Origin: Tistlia sp040905785
GTDB lineage: Bacteria; Pseudomonadota; Alphaproteobacteria; Kiloniellales; DSM-21159
DNA length: 64,000 bases
NCBI RefSeq assembly: GCF_040905785.1
Contig: NZ_JBBDQW010000083.1
Span: 1-64,000 of the forward strand
Direction: 5' to 3'
A program made the translations under genes and the position numbers. Below are positions 33,153 through 42,056 of this stretch, piece after piece. The notes beneath the pieces are model-generated. The model was not told the DNA's origin, ran no database searches, and saw only the letters and a program-made list of their open reading frames with translations. Position 1 is the stretch's first letter. Each line of letters starts with the position of its first letter.

Positions 33153-34141
33153 GCTTTGCCGCGCACCTGCTCGAGGAGAGCGAGGGCAAGGTCGCCGGCC
33201 GCCTGGTCGAGCTCGAGGAGTCGGCCCTGCCGGCGGGCGAGGTCACGGTCGCCGTCGAGTATTCGACGCTGAACTACAAGGACGGCATGATCCTGCAGGG
33301 CATCGGCCGCCTTGTCCGCCGCTATCCCCACGTCCCCGGCGTCGACTTCGCCGGCACGGTCGAGGCGAGCGAGGATCCGCGCTATCGGCCGGGCGACAAG
33401 GTCGTGCTGACCGGCTGGCGGGTCGGCGAGACGCACTGGGGCGGCTACGCCGGCAAGGCTCGGGTCAGGGCGGACTGGCTGGTGCCGCTGCCGGAGGGGC
33501 TGACCGCCCGCCGGGCCATGGCGATCGGCACCGCCGGCCTAACGGCGATGCTGGCGGTCCTCGAGCTGGAGCGCCACGGCCTGGCGCCGGGCGGCGACCT
33601 GCCGGTGCTGGTCACCGGCGCCGCCGGCGGCGTCGGCTCGGTCGCCGTCGCGCTCCTGGCCCGGCTCGGCTACCGCGTCGCCGCCTCGACCGGACGGGCC
33701 GCAAGCCACGGCTACCTGAAGCAGCTCGGCGCCGCCGAGATCCTCGAGCGCGCCGAGCTGGCCGAGCCGCCGGCCCGACCGCTCGATAGCGAGCGCTGGG
33801 CCGGCTGCATCGACGCGGTCGGCGGCACGACCCTGGCGCACCTGCTGAGCCAGATGGGTTACGGCCGTGCGGTCGCCGCCGTCGGCCTCGCCGGCGGCAA
33901 CAGGCTGGACACCACGGTGCTGCCCTTCCTGCTGCGCGGCGTGCGCCTGCTCGGCATCGACTCGGTGATGCGGCCCTATGCCGACCGGATCGAGGCCTGG
34001 AACCGCCTGGTCGCCGACCTGCCGCTCGACAAGCTCGACGCCATGACCGGCGAGGCCGGCCTCGCCGACCTGCCGGCGCTGGCCGAGGCGATCCTCGCCG
34101 GCCGGGTGCAGGGACGCACGGTCATCGACGTCCGGCGTTAG
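33149..34141 (+). CDS. AcuI/YhdH-type NADPH-dependent enoyl/acryloyl-CoA reductase (MDR family)
   Basis: The 330-residue medium-chain reductase lacks the catalytic zinc cysteines. It opens with the YhdH/AcuI signature EYSTLNYKDGMILQG, has PHVPGVDFAGTVEAS and the NADP motif VTGAAGGVGSVAVALLARLGY near residue 152. Characterised AcuI reduces acryloyl-CoA to propionyl-CoA. In this operon it would reduce an unsaturated short acyl-CoA made by the ligase/thiolase pair. It starts at ATG 33149 with GGAGGAG in the preceding gene. Confidence 0.88.
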   Translation: MSFAAHLLEESEGKVAGRLVELEESALPAGEVTVAVEYSTLNYKDGMILQGIGRLVRRYPHVPGVDFAGTVEASEDPRYRPGDKVVLTGWRVGETHWGGYAGKARVRADWLVPLPEGLTARRAMAIGTAGLTAMLAVLELERHGLAPGGDLPVLVTGAAGGVGSVAVALLARLGYRVAASTGRAASHGYLKQLGAAEILERAELAEPPARPLDSERWAGCIDAVGGTTLAHLLSQMGYGRAVAAVGLAGGNRLDTTVLPFLLRGVRLLGIDSVMRPYADRIEAWNRLVADLPLDKLDAMTGEAGLADLPALAEAILAGRVQGRTVIDVRR

Positions 34142-34329
34142 GGCCGTCACCCCGGCTCTTCTGCGGTTTCGACCTCGTCTTGTCACACAACGGCCGCATG
34201 GGGCATAAGTCGCTCTGGCGGGGGACAGGGGGGTCCGATGCGAAGCAGTGTCACGGATCGGGCATCCGGCGGCGGCGCGGTCGGCGCGGCGCGCGGTCCG
34301 GCTCGAGCCTTTTCGATTTCCAGGCGACC

Positions 34330-35001
34330 TTGACCAGAGGCTGGCCGATCGGCGCGCTGCTGCTCGCCGCGCTGTGCCTGTCGGCCGGTCCCGGCATGGC
34401 GCGCGACCCGCTGTGGGAGCTGCTGCCCTGGAACGAGCGCCTGGGCGTCGACTGGTACGAGCACCGCGGGGTGCGCGGCGACGCCGAGGCGCAGGCGCTG
34501 GCCGGCGCCATGCACGAGCGCGGCATCGGCACGCCGGTCGACCGCGCGCAGGCCCTGCACTGGTACCGCATGGCGGCGGAAAACGGCCAGCCTGCGGCCC
34601 AGTTCAGGCTCGGCGTGCTGCTCGGCCAGATCAGCCCGCCGGACCATGCGGCGGCGGCGCAATGGTTCCGGGCCGCGGCCGAGGGCGGGATCGCCCCGGC
34701 GGCCTACAATCTGGCGGTTCTCCACGAGACCGGGCAGGGCGTCGCGGCGGACGAAACCGAGGCCGCCCGGCTCTACGAGCAGGCCTTCCGAGACGGCCTT
34801 CCCCAGGCGGCGCTGAACCGCGCGCTACTGGCCCTGCGCGCCAGCCCGCCGGATGCGGCAAGCGCCTACCTTTGGCTGCTGCGGGCCCAAGACGCCGGTG
34901 TCGCGGCGGCCGAGGGCCTGGTCGCCGAGGTCGCCCCGTTGCTCAGCGACGAGCAGCGGCAGGCCGCAGAAATCGCTGCGAGAGAATCGCAGGCGCGCTG
35001 A
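34330..35001 (+). CDS. Sel1-repeat (tetratricopeptide-like) secreted protein
   Basis: The 223-residue protein has an N-terminal signal peptide (LTRGWPIGALLLAALCLSAGPGMA) and about four Sel1-like repeats: AEAQALAGAMHERGIGTPVDRAQALHW, PAAQFRLGVLL, APAAYNLAVLHETGQGVAADETEAARL and PQAALNRALLALRASPP. Such repeats mediate protein contacts in the periplasm or at the envelope. The frame is open back to 34198 and beyond with an Arg-rich, unlikely N-terminus; TTG 34330, with CCAGG upstream, places the signal peptide first and is preferred. The partner is unknown. Confidence 0.75.
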   Translation: MTRGWPIGALLLAALCLSAGPGMARDPLWELLPWNERLGVDWYEHRGVRGDAEAQALAGAMHERGIGTPVDRAQALHWYRMAAENGQPAAQFRLGVLLGQISPPDHAAAAQWFRAAAEGGIAPAAYNLAVLHETGQGVAADETEAARLYEQAFRDGLPQAALNRALLALRASPPDAASAYLWLLRAQDAGVAAAEGLVAEVAPLLSDEQRQAAEIAARESQAR

Positions 35002-35013
35002 AGGTTCCCCGGC

Positions 35014-35052
35014 TTTCCACAGATTTCTCACTTATCCCGCCCGTTATCCCCA
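35014..35052. promoter_or_regulatory. Cluster of DnaA-box-like sequences between convergent genes
   Basis: TTTCCACAG (35014-35022), TTATCCCG (35032-35039) and TTATCCCCA (35044-35052) lie within 39 bases between the ends of two convergent genes. They resemble relaxed DnaA boxes. No replication gene is nearby, so a titration or chance explanation is as likely as a functional site. Confidence 0.25.
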
Positions 35053-35082
35053 GAAAAGGCGGATTTCGGCCCCCGGAAAGCG

Positions 35083-36000
35083 TCACGCCTCTACACAGGC
35101 GAGCTTCTGGAGATAGGCGCGCGCCGCCACCCCGAAGACCGGGAGGGACTTGTAGCGCGCCAGATCCTCGGGCAGCTCGCCGAGCCAGCGCGCCAGGTGG
35201 CCCGCCGCCTCCGGGGCCGCGGCGAGGCTCGACAGCGGGTGGCGGTAGATGCGGATGCCGAAGATGACGGCGCCGCTCGACGGCAGGCGCCGCAGGGTCT
35301 GGCGCTCGACGCGCAGCCAGACCCGCTCGCCGGCGTTCTCGGCCGTGATCGAGGGGTCGGCCTCCTTGCGGCCGTGGCCCTCGGGCTGGAACAGCGTCGG
35401 CTCGTCGGTCAGCGACCAGTTGATCCGCCAGACCGGCCGCTCCGGAGCCAGCTTCTCGAAGAAGCGGTCGACCGGCCGGCCGAGCCGCTCGGCGTAGCCG
35501 GGCACGGGAGCGTGGATCGCCAGCAGCGGGCGGCCGATCTTGTCGGCCAGCTTCCAGCGCGTCGGGAACGACAGGGTCGCGGCGGTCAGCACGTAGGGTT
35601 CGCCGGGGCCCGCCGATTCCAGGACGCAGAAGTCCTCCTGCACCCACAGGCCGGCGCGGGCCAGCGGGTGCTCCGATGGGTCGTCGAGATCCCAGGCCTC
35701 CCCGTCCGTGAGCCGGCGCAGGAGGCGGCCCTCGAGCCGGAAGCGCTCGGGGAAGCGCTCGGCCAGGAAGCCGGCCAGGTTGTCCTGCAGCTCGCGCGTC
35801 GCCGCCTCCGAGCCGGGCAGGGTCGCGAAGACCGCATCGCGCCGCTCGGCCAGCAGGCGGCGCTTTTCGGCCAGGTAGCTCTCGTACTCCCGGTCGATCT
35901 CGATCCAGTCCTGGGGCTTCATCGCGAGCAGCCCCATGGTCATGCGCCAGGGGCCCTCGGTGAAGGGCAGGTAGGGTGGCCTCGTCGACATGTCGCCCAT
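35083..36000 (-). CDS. DUF3445 / heme-dependent oxidative N-demethylase family protein
   Basis: The 305-residue protein matches DUF3445: PYLPFTEGPWRMTMGLLAMK near the N-terminus, WIEIDREYESYLAEKRRLL, LARAGLWVQEDFCVLE, LSFPTRWKLADKIGRPLLAIHAPVPGY and WRINWSLTDEPTLFQP. Some members were reported as heme-dependent oxidative N-demethylases acting on small N-methylated compounds such as dimethylamine. The substrate here is unknown. The start could be ATG 36000 or 35991. The NDUFA9-like gene lies 23 bases upstream on the same strand. Confidence 0.82.
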   Translation of the reverse strand: MGDMSTRPPYLPFTEGPWRMTMGLLAMKPQDWIEIDREYESYLAEKRRLLAERRDAVFATLPGSEAATRELQDNLAGFLAERFPERFRLEGRLLRRLTDGEAWDLDDPSEHPLARAGLWVQEDFCVLESAGPGEPYVLTAATLSFPTRWKLADKIGRPLLAIHAPVPGYAERLGRPVDRFFEKLAPERPVWRINWSLTDEPTLFQPEGHGRKEADPSITAENAGERVWLRVERQTLRRLPSSGAVIFGIRIYRHPLSSLAAAPEAAGHLARWLGELPEDLARYKSLPVFGVAARAYLQKLACVEA

Positions 36001-36023
36001 GATGGCGGCCCCGCAGCCGCTTG

Positions 36024-36938
36024 TCAGCCGGCGCCGTCCAGGATCTCCGGCAGCAGCGACGAGAGGCCGCGGGGCGCGAGCCCCAGGTCGGCGAAGCCGG
36101 GCAGCGCGCCGGAGACGACATTGTCGAACCGCATCAGCTCGACCTGGTTGCGCGTGATCGGCGGCTCGGGCAGCCGCTCGGCCAGCCAGGCGAGGCGCTG
36201 CCAGGCCGCGAAGGGCAGCGGCAGCAGCAGCGGCCGGCGGCCGATCCGCCGGCAGATCGCCTCGATCAGCGCCCGGTAGCTCAGGACCTCCGCCCCGCCC
36301 AGCTCCAGGAGGCCCGCCGGCGGCGGTTCCTGGCCCGCGACGCTGCGGGCGACCGCTTCGGCGACGTCCTCGACCCAGGCCGGCTGCAGGCGCGTCTGGC
36401 CGCCACCGAAGAGGGCGAAGGCGGGAAAGCGGCGCAGCAGCCCGGCCAGCGGCACCACCAGGCTGTCGTCCCGCCCGGCCATCACCGCCGAGCGCAGGAC
36501 CGTCGCCTCCGGAAAGGCGGCCCGCACGGCCGCCTCGCCCTCGCCGCGGCTGCGGATGTAGGGCGACTCGGATCGTGGATCGGCGCCGATGCCCGACAGC
36601 TGCGCCAGCCGTCCCACGCCCGCCTCGCGCGCGGCCCTGGCCAAGCGTCTGGCCGCCTCGACGTGGATCGCGTGGAAGGTCGCACCGCCGCCCTCGACGT
36701 AGAGGCTGACCGCGTTGACGACGCCGCTCGCGCCGGCCACGGCTGTGGCGACCTGCGCCTCGCTGGCGATATCCGCCGCGACCGCCTCCAGCCTCGGCGG
36801 CGTGCCGAAGAGCGCGCGGGCCTTCCCGGGGTGCCGGCTGGCGACCCGCACGCCAGCGTCCGCCCGGAGCAGGCGGGCGACGACCCGGCGGCCGAGGAAG
36901 CCGGTGCCGCCGAAGACCGTGACCAGGGGCTCCGTCAT
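36024..36938 (-). CDS. NDUFA9-like atypical short-chain dehydrogenase (complex I-associated type)
   Basis: The 304-residue NAD(P)-binding protein has the N-terminal motif VTVFGGTGFLGRRVVARLL, ASRHPGKARALF, an AVSLYVEGGGATFHAIHVEAARRLA helix and LAQLSGIGADPRSESPYIRSRGEGE in place of the classical Tyr-x3-Lys. This matches bacterial homologues of the mitochondrial complex I subunit NDUFA9, which bind NADPH without clear catalysis. It is probably co-transcribed with DUF3445. No nuo genes are in the window. Confidence 0.85.
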   Translation of the reverse strand: MTEPLVTVFGGTGFLGRRVVARLLRADAGVRVASRHPGKARALFGTPPRLEAVAADIASEAQVATAVAGASGVVNAVSLYVEGGGATFHAIHVEAARRLARAAREAGVGRLAQLSGIGADPRSESPYIRSRGEGEAAVRAAFPEATVLRSAVMAGRDDSLVVPLAGLLRRFPAFALFGGGQTRLQPAWVEDVAEAVARSVAGQEPPPAGLLELGGAEVLSYRALIEAICRRIGRRPLLLPLPFAAWQRLAWLAERLPEPPITRNQVELMRFDNVVSGALPGFADLGLAPRGLSSLLPEILDGAG

Positions 36939-37088
36939 GCCGCTGTCTCCTGCGCTCTCGGGCCAACGGCTCGCCGGCGGCGACGGTTCCGGCCGGTCCC
37001 GCGCGGCACTCGATCCGAATGGCCGAGTCGGCCGAGACTGCCGGCCGATCTTCCGGTCGGCCCGGTCGCGGCATAGCGGGCGAACCCG

Positions 37089-37928
37089 TCACAGCTTCAG
37101 GAAGCCGCTCCGGAACTCGGCCTCGCAGGATTCCATGTAGCGTTCGGCGGCGCACATGTGCTCGTGCATGACGGCGCTGGCCGTCTCGGCGTCGCCCGAC
37201 TTGAGGGCGCGCAGCAGGCGGATCTGGTAGCTGAGGCCGGCATCGCGCAGCTCGGGATTGGGGATGTCGTAGATCCGGCGGCAGATCGTCAGGTTGGCCA
37301 GCAGCGTCTGCAGGAAGCGGCAGATGAAGCCGAGCGCCGGGTTCGGGCAGAGCTCGGCCAGGATGCCGTGGAATTCCAGCTCGGCCAGGCGCTGCTGGTA
37401 CTCCTCGCCGGTCGTCGCCGGCGGGTGGTCGTAGAGCCGCATGGTTGCCTCGAGCCGGCGGAAGTCGTCCTCCCCCAGCTGGCCTGCCAGGCTCGCCGCC
37501 AGGTCCGGCTCCAGGCGCTTGCGCAGGGCGTAGATGTCGCGGATCGAGGGCTGGCGGAAGAAGAAGTAGTTGGCGAGCAGCGCCATGGCGTGCTCGCCGC
37601 TCTGCTCGGCGACGAAGGCGCCGCCGCCGGGGCCTGTGCGGCTGCGGATCAGGCCTTGCGTCTCCAAAGCCTTCAGCGCCTCGCGAATCGTGCCCTTCGA
37701 CGCCTTGAACTGCGCCATCAGGGCCTTCTCCTGGGGCAGGCGGTCGCCGGGCCTGAGCGCGTTGAGCACGATCCAGTCCTTGACCGCCTCGGCGATCGCG
37801 TCGGTGCGCTTCAGCCGTCGGGCCCCCGGCAGCGGCGCCGCCGGCGGCGGCACCGGCGCCAGCTCGGATCGCTGCAGGGTCCCGGCGGGCTCGTCCTGGA
37901 GGCTCATCGGCCGCTCGTTCCTCTTCAT
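37089..37928 (-). CDS. GntR-family regulator (FadR subfamily) at the end of the peptide ABC operon
   Basis: The 279-residue protein has a Pro-rich N-terminal extension of about 35 residues, then the winged helix (RPGDRLPQEKALMAQFKASKGTIREALKALETQGLI) and an FCD domain (LRKRLEPDLAASLAGQ, LEFHGILAELCPN, LLRALKSGDAETASAVMHEHM). ATG 37928 overlaps the stop of the ATPase gene (ATGA), so it is made with the transporter. It probably controls the operon and the divergent amidase through the palindrome at 43702-43717, giving feedback control. Confidence 0.88.
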   Translation of the reverse strand: MKRNERPMSLQDEPAGTLQRSELAPVPPPAAPLPGARRLKRTDAIAEAVKDWIVLNALRPGDRLPQEKALMAQFKASKGTIREALKALETQGLIRSRTGPGGGAFVAEQSGEHAMALLANYFFFRQPSIRDIYALRKRLEPDLAASLAGQLGEDDFRRLEATMRLYDHPPATTGEEYQQRLAELEFHGILAELCPNPALGFICRFLQTLLANLTICRRIYDIPNPELRDAGLSYQIRLLRALKSGDAETASAVMHEHMCAAERYMESCEAEFRSGFLKL

Positions 37929-38932
37929 GGCGAGGCGGGGGGTAGGGGGCCGCTCGCCGGATGCAGGCAGGCGGCCAGATGGAGCGCGCCGCCGTCGCGC
38001 CGGGCGCCGTCCTCCGGCTGCGGGATCCGCTGGAGGCAGTCGGCCTCGGACCGCGGGCAGCGCGGCGCGAAGGCGCAGCCCGGGGGAGGATCGAGCGGAT
38101 CGGGCAGCTCGGCAAGCGCCTCTTCCGCCCGCACCGAACGGCGGCCCGGCACCGGGGCCGAGGCGAGCAGCAGACGGGTGTAGTGATGGCGCGGCTCGGC
38201 GAAGAGCGCCGCGCGCCCGGCGAACTCGGCGAGACGGCCGAAGTAGAGCACCGCGATGCGGTCGCTGACGCTCTCGATCACCGAGAGGTCGTGGCTGATG
38301 AAGAGGTAGGTCAGGCCGAAGCGCTGCTTCAGGTCGTCGAGCAGGTTGAGCACCTGCGCCTGGACCGACACGTCGAGCGCCGAGACCGGCTCGTCGAGCA
38401 CGATCACGCGCGGCTCGGCGGCCAGCGCCCGGGCGATGCCGATGCGCTGGGCCTGGCCGCCCGAGAACTCGTGCGGGTAGCGGTCGAGGAACTCGCTCCT
38501 GAGTCTGACCGCCTCCATCAGCTCCTCGAGGCGCCGACGCCGCGCCGCCCGGTCGAGGCCGAGCAGGTGGAGCATCGGCGCCTCCAGGGTGGCCCGGATC
38601 GTCTTGCGCGGGTTGAGCGAGGAGACAGGATCCTGGAAGACGTACTGAACGACCCGCGCCAGGGCGCGCGGCTCCCGGCCGGCCAGGGCGGTGACGTCGC
38701 GGCCCTGGAGCCGGATGGTGCCGCCGCTCGGCCGGTCGAGGCCGACCAGCAGGCGCGCCAGGGTCGACTTGCCGCAACCCGACTCGCCGACGATGCCCAG
38801 CGTCTCGCCCTCGCGCAGGTCGAAGGAGATGCCCTGCAGGGCGTGGACCGCCGGCTTCGGGCGGCCGAGCAGGTCCCGGCCGCCGCCGAAGCGGCGCTCA
38901 AGGTCGCGGACCTCGAGGATCGCGCCGCTCAT
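37925..38932 (-). CDS. Dpp/Opp ABC transporter ATPase (DppF-like)
   Basis: The 335-residue ATPase has Walker A GIVGESGCGKSTLARLL near residue 45, the signature FSGGQAQRIGIARAL, Walker B VIVLDEPVSALD and the C-terminal oligopeptide-family cysteine domain GCAFAPRCPRSEADC. It is the second nucleotide-binding subunit of the peptide-type importer. Its start overlaps the fused permease/ATPase gene, and its end overlaps the GntR gene, each by 4 bases. Confidence 0.92.
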   Translation of the reverse strand: MSGAILEVRDLERRFGGGRDLLGRPKPAVHALQGISFDLREGETLGIVGESGCGKSTLARLLVGLDRPSGGTIRLQGRDVTALAGREPRALARVVQYVFQDPVSSLNPRKTIRATLEAPMLHLLGLDRAARRRRLEELMEAVRLRSEFLDRYPHEFSGGQAQRIGIARALAAEPRVIVLDEPVSALDVSVQAQVLNLLDDLKQRFGLTYLFISHDLSVIESVSDRIAVLYFGRLAEFAGRAALFAEPRHHYTRLLLASAPVPGRRSVRAEEALAELPDPLDPPPGCAFAPRCPRSEADCLQRIPQPEDGARRDGGALHLAACLHPASGPLPPASP

Positions 38933-40875
38933 CGGACGGCCTCGGCGCCGACCGGATGCAGGCAGCGCACGGCGCGGTCCCGGCCGGCCGCCCCTGAGAG
39001 GGGGTCGAGCGGGATGGCCCCCTGGCGGCAGTCGGCCTCGGCGCGCGGGCAGCGCTCGGCGAAGGCGCAGCCCTCGGGCAGGCGGTTGACCGGCGGCGGC
39101 AGGCCGGGGATCGCGTCGAGCCGGCGCCCCGGCTCGCCGAGCACCGGCACGCAGTCGATCAGCATGCGGGTGTAGGGGTGGGCCGGGGCGGCCATCACCG
39201 CCTCGGTCGCGCCGGTCTCGACGATGCGTCCGGCATACATGACGGCGATGCGGTCGCAGAGCTCCGAAACCACGCCGAAGTCGTGGGTGATGAACAGCAC
39301 CGCCGTGTCGCGCTCGCTGCGCAGCCCGTCGAGCAGCTTTAGCACCTGGGCCTGCACCGTGACGTCGAGCGCCGTCGTCGGCTCGTCCGCGATCAGCAGG
39401 CGCGCGTCGTTGGCCAGGGCCATGGCGATCGAGACGCGCTGGCGCATGCCGCCCGACAGCTCGTGGGGGTAGGCATCCAGGCGCGCCGAAGGATTGGGGA
39501 TGCGCACCAAGCCGAGCAGCTCGGCGGCCCGGGCCCGGGCCGCGGCGCGCGACAGGGGCTGGTGCGCGCGGATCGCCTCGACGATCTGCTCGCCCACGGT
39601 GAACAGGGGATGCAGGGTCGCCAGCGGGTCCTGGAAGACGTGGGACAGCTTGTCGCCGCGCAGGGCCCGGATCTCGGCATCTGAGGCCGCCAGCAGGTCG
39701 CGGCCCTCGAAGTCGATGCGGCCGCCGACGTTGCGCCCCGGCGGGCTCGCCACCAGGCCGGCCAGGGACAGCGCGGTCACCGACTTGCCGGAGCCGGACT
39801 CGCCGACCAGGCCGAGGCACTCGCCGGGCGCCAGCCGGAAGTCGACGCCGTCGACCGCACGGTAGACCTCGCGGCCGACATGGAAGTGGGTCTCCAGGCC
39901 CGTGACCTCGACCAGGGCGCCCGATGCGGGCGCCGGCGGCACGCGCTCGCGCCGGACCTCTGTACGCGCCGAGGGGCGCGCCAGGGCACCGGACTTGAGG
40001 CGCGGGTCGAGGACATCGCGGATGCCGTCGCCCAGCAGGTTGATCGACATCACCACGAGAAAGATCATCAGGCCCGGGATCACCGAGACGTGGGGCGCGG
40101 TGAACAGCAGCTTGCGCCCCTCGCCGAGCATGGAGCCGAGGTCGGCCTGGGGCGGCTGCGCGCCGAGCCCGAGGAAGGAGAGGCCGGCGGTCTCCAGGAT
40201 CATCCAGCCCAGCGTCGTCGACATGGTGACGACGACGACCGGCAGCACGTTGGGCAGGATCTCGCTGGTGACGATCAGCAGGTGGCTCTTGCCCGACAGG
40301 CGCGCCGCATCGACGAACTCGCGCCGCGCCAGGCCCAGGGTGACGCCGCGGATGTTGCGCGCGAAGAAGGGGATGTTGACGACGGCGATGGCGTAGAGGG
40401 CGTTGAGCAGGCCGGGGCCGAGCACGGCGACGATGCCGAGCGCCAGCAGGATGTAGGGAAAGGCCATGACGAGGTCGATGCCGCGCATCAGCAGGCCGTC
40501 GAGGCGGCCGCCGGCGTAGCCCGCGACCAGGCCGATCAGCGAGCCGAAGAAGGCGGCGATCAGGGTCGCGGACAGGCCGACCGCCAGGCTGACCCGCGTG
40601 CCCCAGAGCAGGCGCGAGAGCAGGTCGCGGCCGAGCTCGTCGGTGCCCAGCAAATGGCCCTCGGTGAAGGGCCGCAGCAGGCGGTCGGCCGGCGCCGTCG
40701 CGTCGGGCGGCTGCAGGGGCAGCAGCGGCACCGCCAGCGCCAGCAGCAGGACCAGTGCCAGCAGCAGCAGGCCGGCCGCGGCCAGCCGGTTGTTCAGGAG
40801 CAGCCGCCAGGCGCTTGGCCGGCTGCGGTCGCGCCGCGGCGGTTGCGCCCGGCCGGCCTCGGCCGCGGCGGTCAT
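38929..40875 (-). CDS. Fused Dpp/Opp permease-ATPase (DppC-DppD in one chain)
   Basis: The 648-residue protein joins two subunits that are usually separate. Residues about 1-290 are a DppC-type permease (six helices, EFVDAARLSGKSHLLIVTSEILPNVLP coupling loop). After a short Arg/Pro/Ala linker, residues about 315-648 are a DppD-type ATPase with Walker A GLVGESGSGKSVTALSL near 359, LSGGMRQRVSIAMAL, LLIADEPTTALD and GCAFAERCPRAEADC. The frame is continuous with no internal stop, so it is a true fusion. The start (40875) overlaps the DppB-like stop and the end overlaps the second ATPase gene. Confidence 0.93.
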   Translation of the reverse strand: MTAAAEAGRAQPPRRDRSRPSAWRLLLNNRLAAAGLLLLALVLLLALAVPLLPLQPPDATAPADRLLRPFTEGHLLGTDELGRDLLSRLLWGTRVSLAVGLSATLIAAFFGSLIGLVAGYAGGRLDGLLMRGIDLVMAFPYILLALGIVAVLGPGLLNALYAIAVVNIPFFARNIRGVTLGLARREFVDAARLSGKSHLLIVTSEILPNVLPVVVVTMSTTLGWMILETAGLSFLGLGAQPPQADLGSMLGEGRKLLFTAPHVSVIPGLMIFLVVMSINLLGDGIRDVLDPRLKSGALARPSARTEVRRERVPPAPASGALVEVTGLETHFHVGREVYRAVDGVDFRLAPGECLGLVGESGSGKSVTALSLAGLVASPPGRNVGGRIDFEGRDLLAASDAEIRALRGDKLSHVFQDPLATLHPLFTVGEQIVEAIRAHQPLSRAAARARAAELLGLVRIPNPSARLDAYPHELSGGMRQRVSIAMALANDARLLIADEPTTALDVTVQAQVLKLLDGLRSERDTAVLFITHDFGVVSELCDRIAVMYAGRIVETGATEAVMAAPAHPYTRMLIDCVPVLGEPGRRLDAIPGLPPPVNRLPEGCAFAERCPRAEADCRQGAIPLDPLSGAAGRDRAVRCLHPVGAEAVR

Positions 40876-41816
40876 CCCTTCAGCCTCGGGTCGAGCGCGG
40901 CCTGCAGCAGGTCGGCCGCCAGGTTGAACAGCACGTAGCTGGCGGCCACCACCAGCACGCCGCCCTGGACCAGCAGCAGGTCGCGGGTCGAGATCGCCTT
41001 GACCAGCATGGCGCCGACCCCGGGCCACTGGAACACCGTCTCGATGTAGACCGCGCCGCCGAGGACGAAGCCGGCCTGGATGCCGATCACCGGGATCACC
41101 GTGACCAGCGCCGCCTTGAAGGCGTGGCGCCAGATCACCCGGCGCTCCGGCAGGCCCTTGGCGCGGGCCGTGCGGATGTAGTCCTGGCGCAGGACCTCGA
41201 GCATGGAGGCGCGGGTCAGGCGCGCGATCACGCCCGTCGCGACCACCGCCAGGGTGAAGGCCGGCAGCACCAGGTGGGTCAGGATGTCGAGGGGACCGCC
41301 GCCGCCGTAGATCGCGACCATGCCGCTCGCCGGCAGCCACTGCAGGGTCACGGCGAACAGCAGGATCATCAGCAGGCCGAGCCAGAAGGAGGGCATCGAG
41401 ATGCCGATCAGCACCAGCAGGGTGACGATCCTGTCGGTCCAGCCGAACTGCCGGACCGCCGAGAGGGTGCCGGCCAGCAGGCCGAAGACCGAGCAGAGCA
41501 GCAGCGCCGCGCCGGCCAGCAGGAGGGTCGCCGAGAAGCGCTCCAGGACCTCGTCGGCGACCGGGCGGTTGAGCGAGTAGGAGCGGCCGAAGTCGCCCTC
41601 CAGTATGTTGCCGAGCCAGATCAGGTACTGCTCGTGGAGCGGGCGGTCGAGGCCGAGCTGGCGGTTCAGCCGCTCGACGTTGTCCGGGGTCGCGTAGGAG
41701 CCGAGGATCGCCGTCGCCGGGTCGCCCGGGATCAGCGCCATCATCAGGAAGACGATGACGGTGAGCCCGAGCAGGATCGGGATCATGGCCAGCAGGCGCT
41801 TGGCGACGTAGGTCAT
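40872..41816 (-). CDS. Dpp/Opp ABC transporter permease (DppB-like)
   Basis: The 314-residue membrane protein has the DppB/OppB N-terminus (YVAKRLLAMIPILLGLTVIVFLMM), the periplasmic LGLDRPLHEQYLIWLGNIL segment and the coupling loop RQDYIRTARAKGLPERRVIWRHAFKAAL. ATG 41816 was chosen; the frame is open further upstream only through the repeat element. It lies 240 bases after the binding-protein gene, the only large gap in an operon whose other genes overlap. Confidence 0.92.
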   Translation of the reverse strand: MTYVAKRLLAMIPILLGLTVIVFLMMALIPGDPATAILGSYATPDNVERLNRQLGLDRPLHEQYLIWLGNILEGDFGRSYSLNRPVADEVLERFSATLLLAGAALLLCSVFGLLAGTLSAVRQFGWTDRIVTLLVLIGISMPSFWLGLLMILLFAVTLQWLPASGMVAIYGGGGPLDILTHLVLPAFTLAVVATGVIARLTRASMLEVLRQDYIRTARAKGLPERRVIWRHAFKAALVTVIPVIGIQAGFVLGGAVYIETVFQWPGVGAMLVKAISTRDLLLVQGGVLVVAASYVLFNLAADLLQAALDPRLKG

Positions 41817-41858
41817 GGGCCTGCCTCCTCGCGGTGCGGCGGGCCAGCCACCCGGTGT

Positions 41859-41995
41859 CCCCTCTCCGCCCCGGGGGGCGGAGAGGGCAGGGAGAGGTGG
41901 GGGGATCCGGCCATCGCGGCAGGCTAGGCGGGCTGTTGCCGGCCGCAGGCCCCACCTCTCCCCGACCCTCTCCCCCCCCAAGGGGGCGGAGAGGG
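41859..41995. repeat. Triple-hairpin GC-rich element between binding-protein and permease genes
   Basis: Three nested structures are visible. CCCTCTCCGCCCC with GGGGCGGAGAGGG (41860-41887) is an almost loopless palindrome. GGGAGAGGTGGGG (41890-41902) pairs perfectly with CCCCACCTCTCCC (41950-41962). A third hairpin with CCCTCTCC and GGAGAGGG arms spans about 41966-41995. The unit resembles dispersed REP-like elements of GC-rich proteobacteria. Its place after the binding-protein gene suggests mRNA 3'-end protection, or partial termination, to raise binding-protein levels. Confidence 0.8.
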
Positions 41996-42056
41996 AGGAC
42001 GCCAAGGGGAGTGGCAGCGCTTGCGGGTTCATCCGGCCAGGCAGCCCGTCATACCC

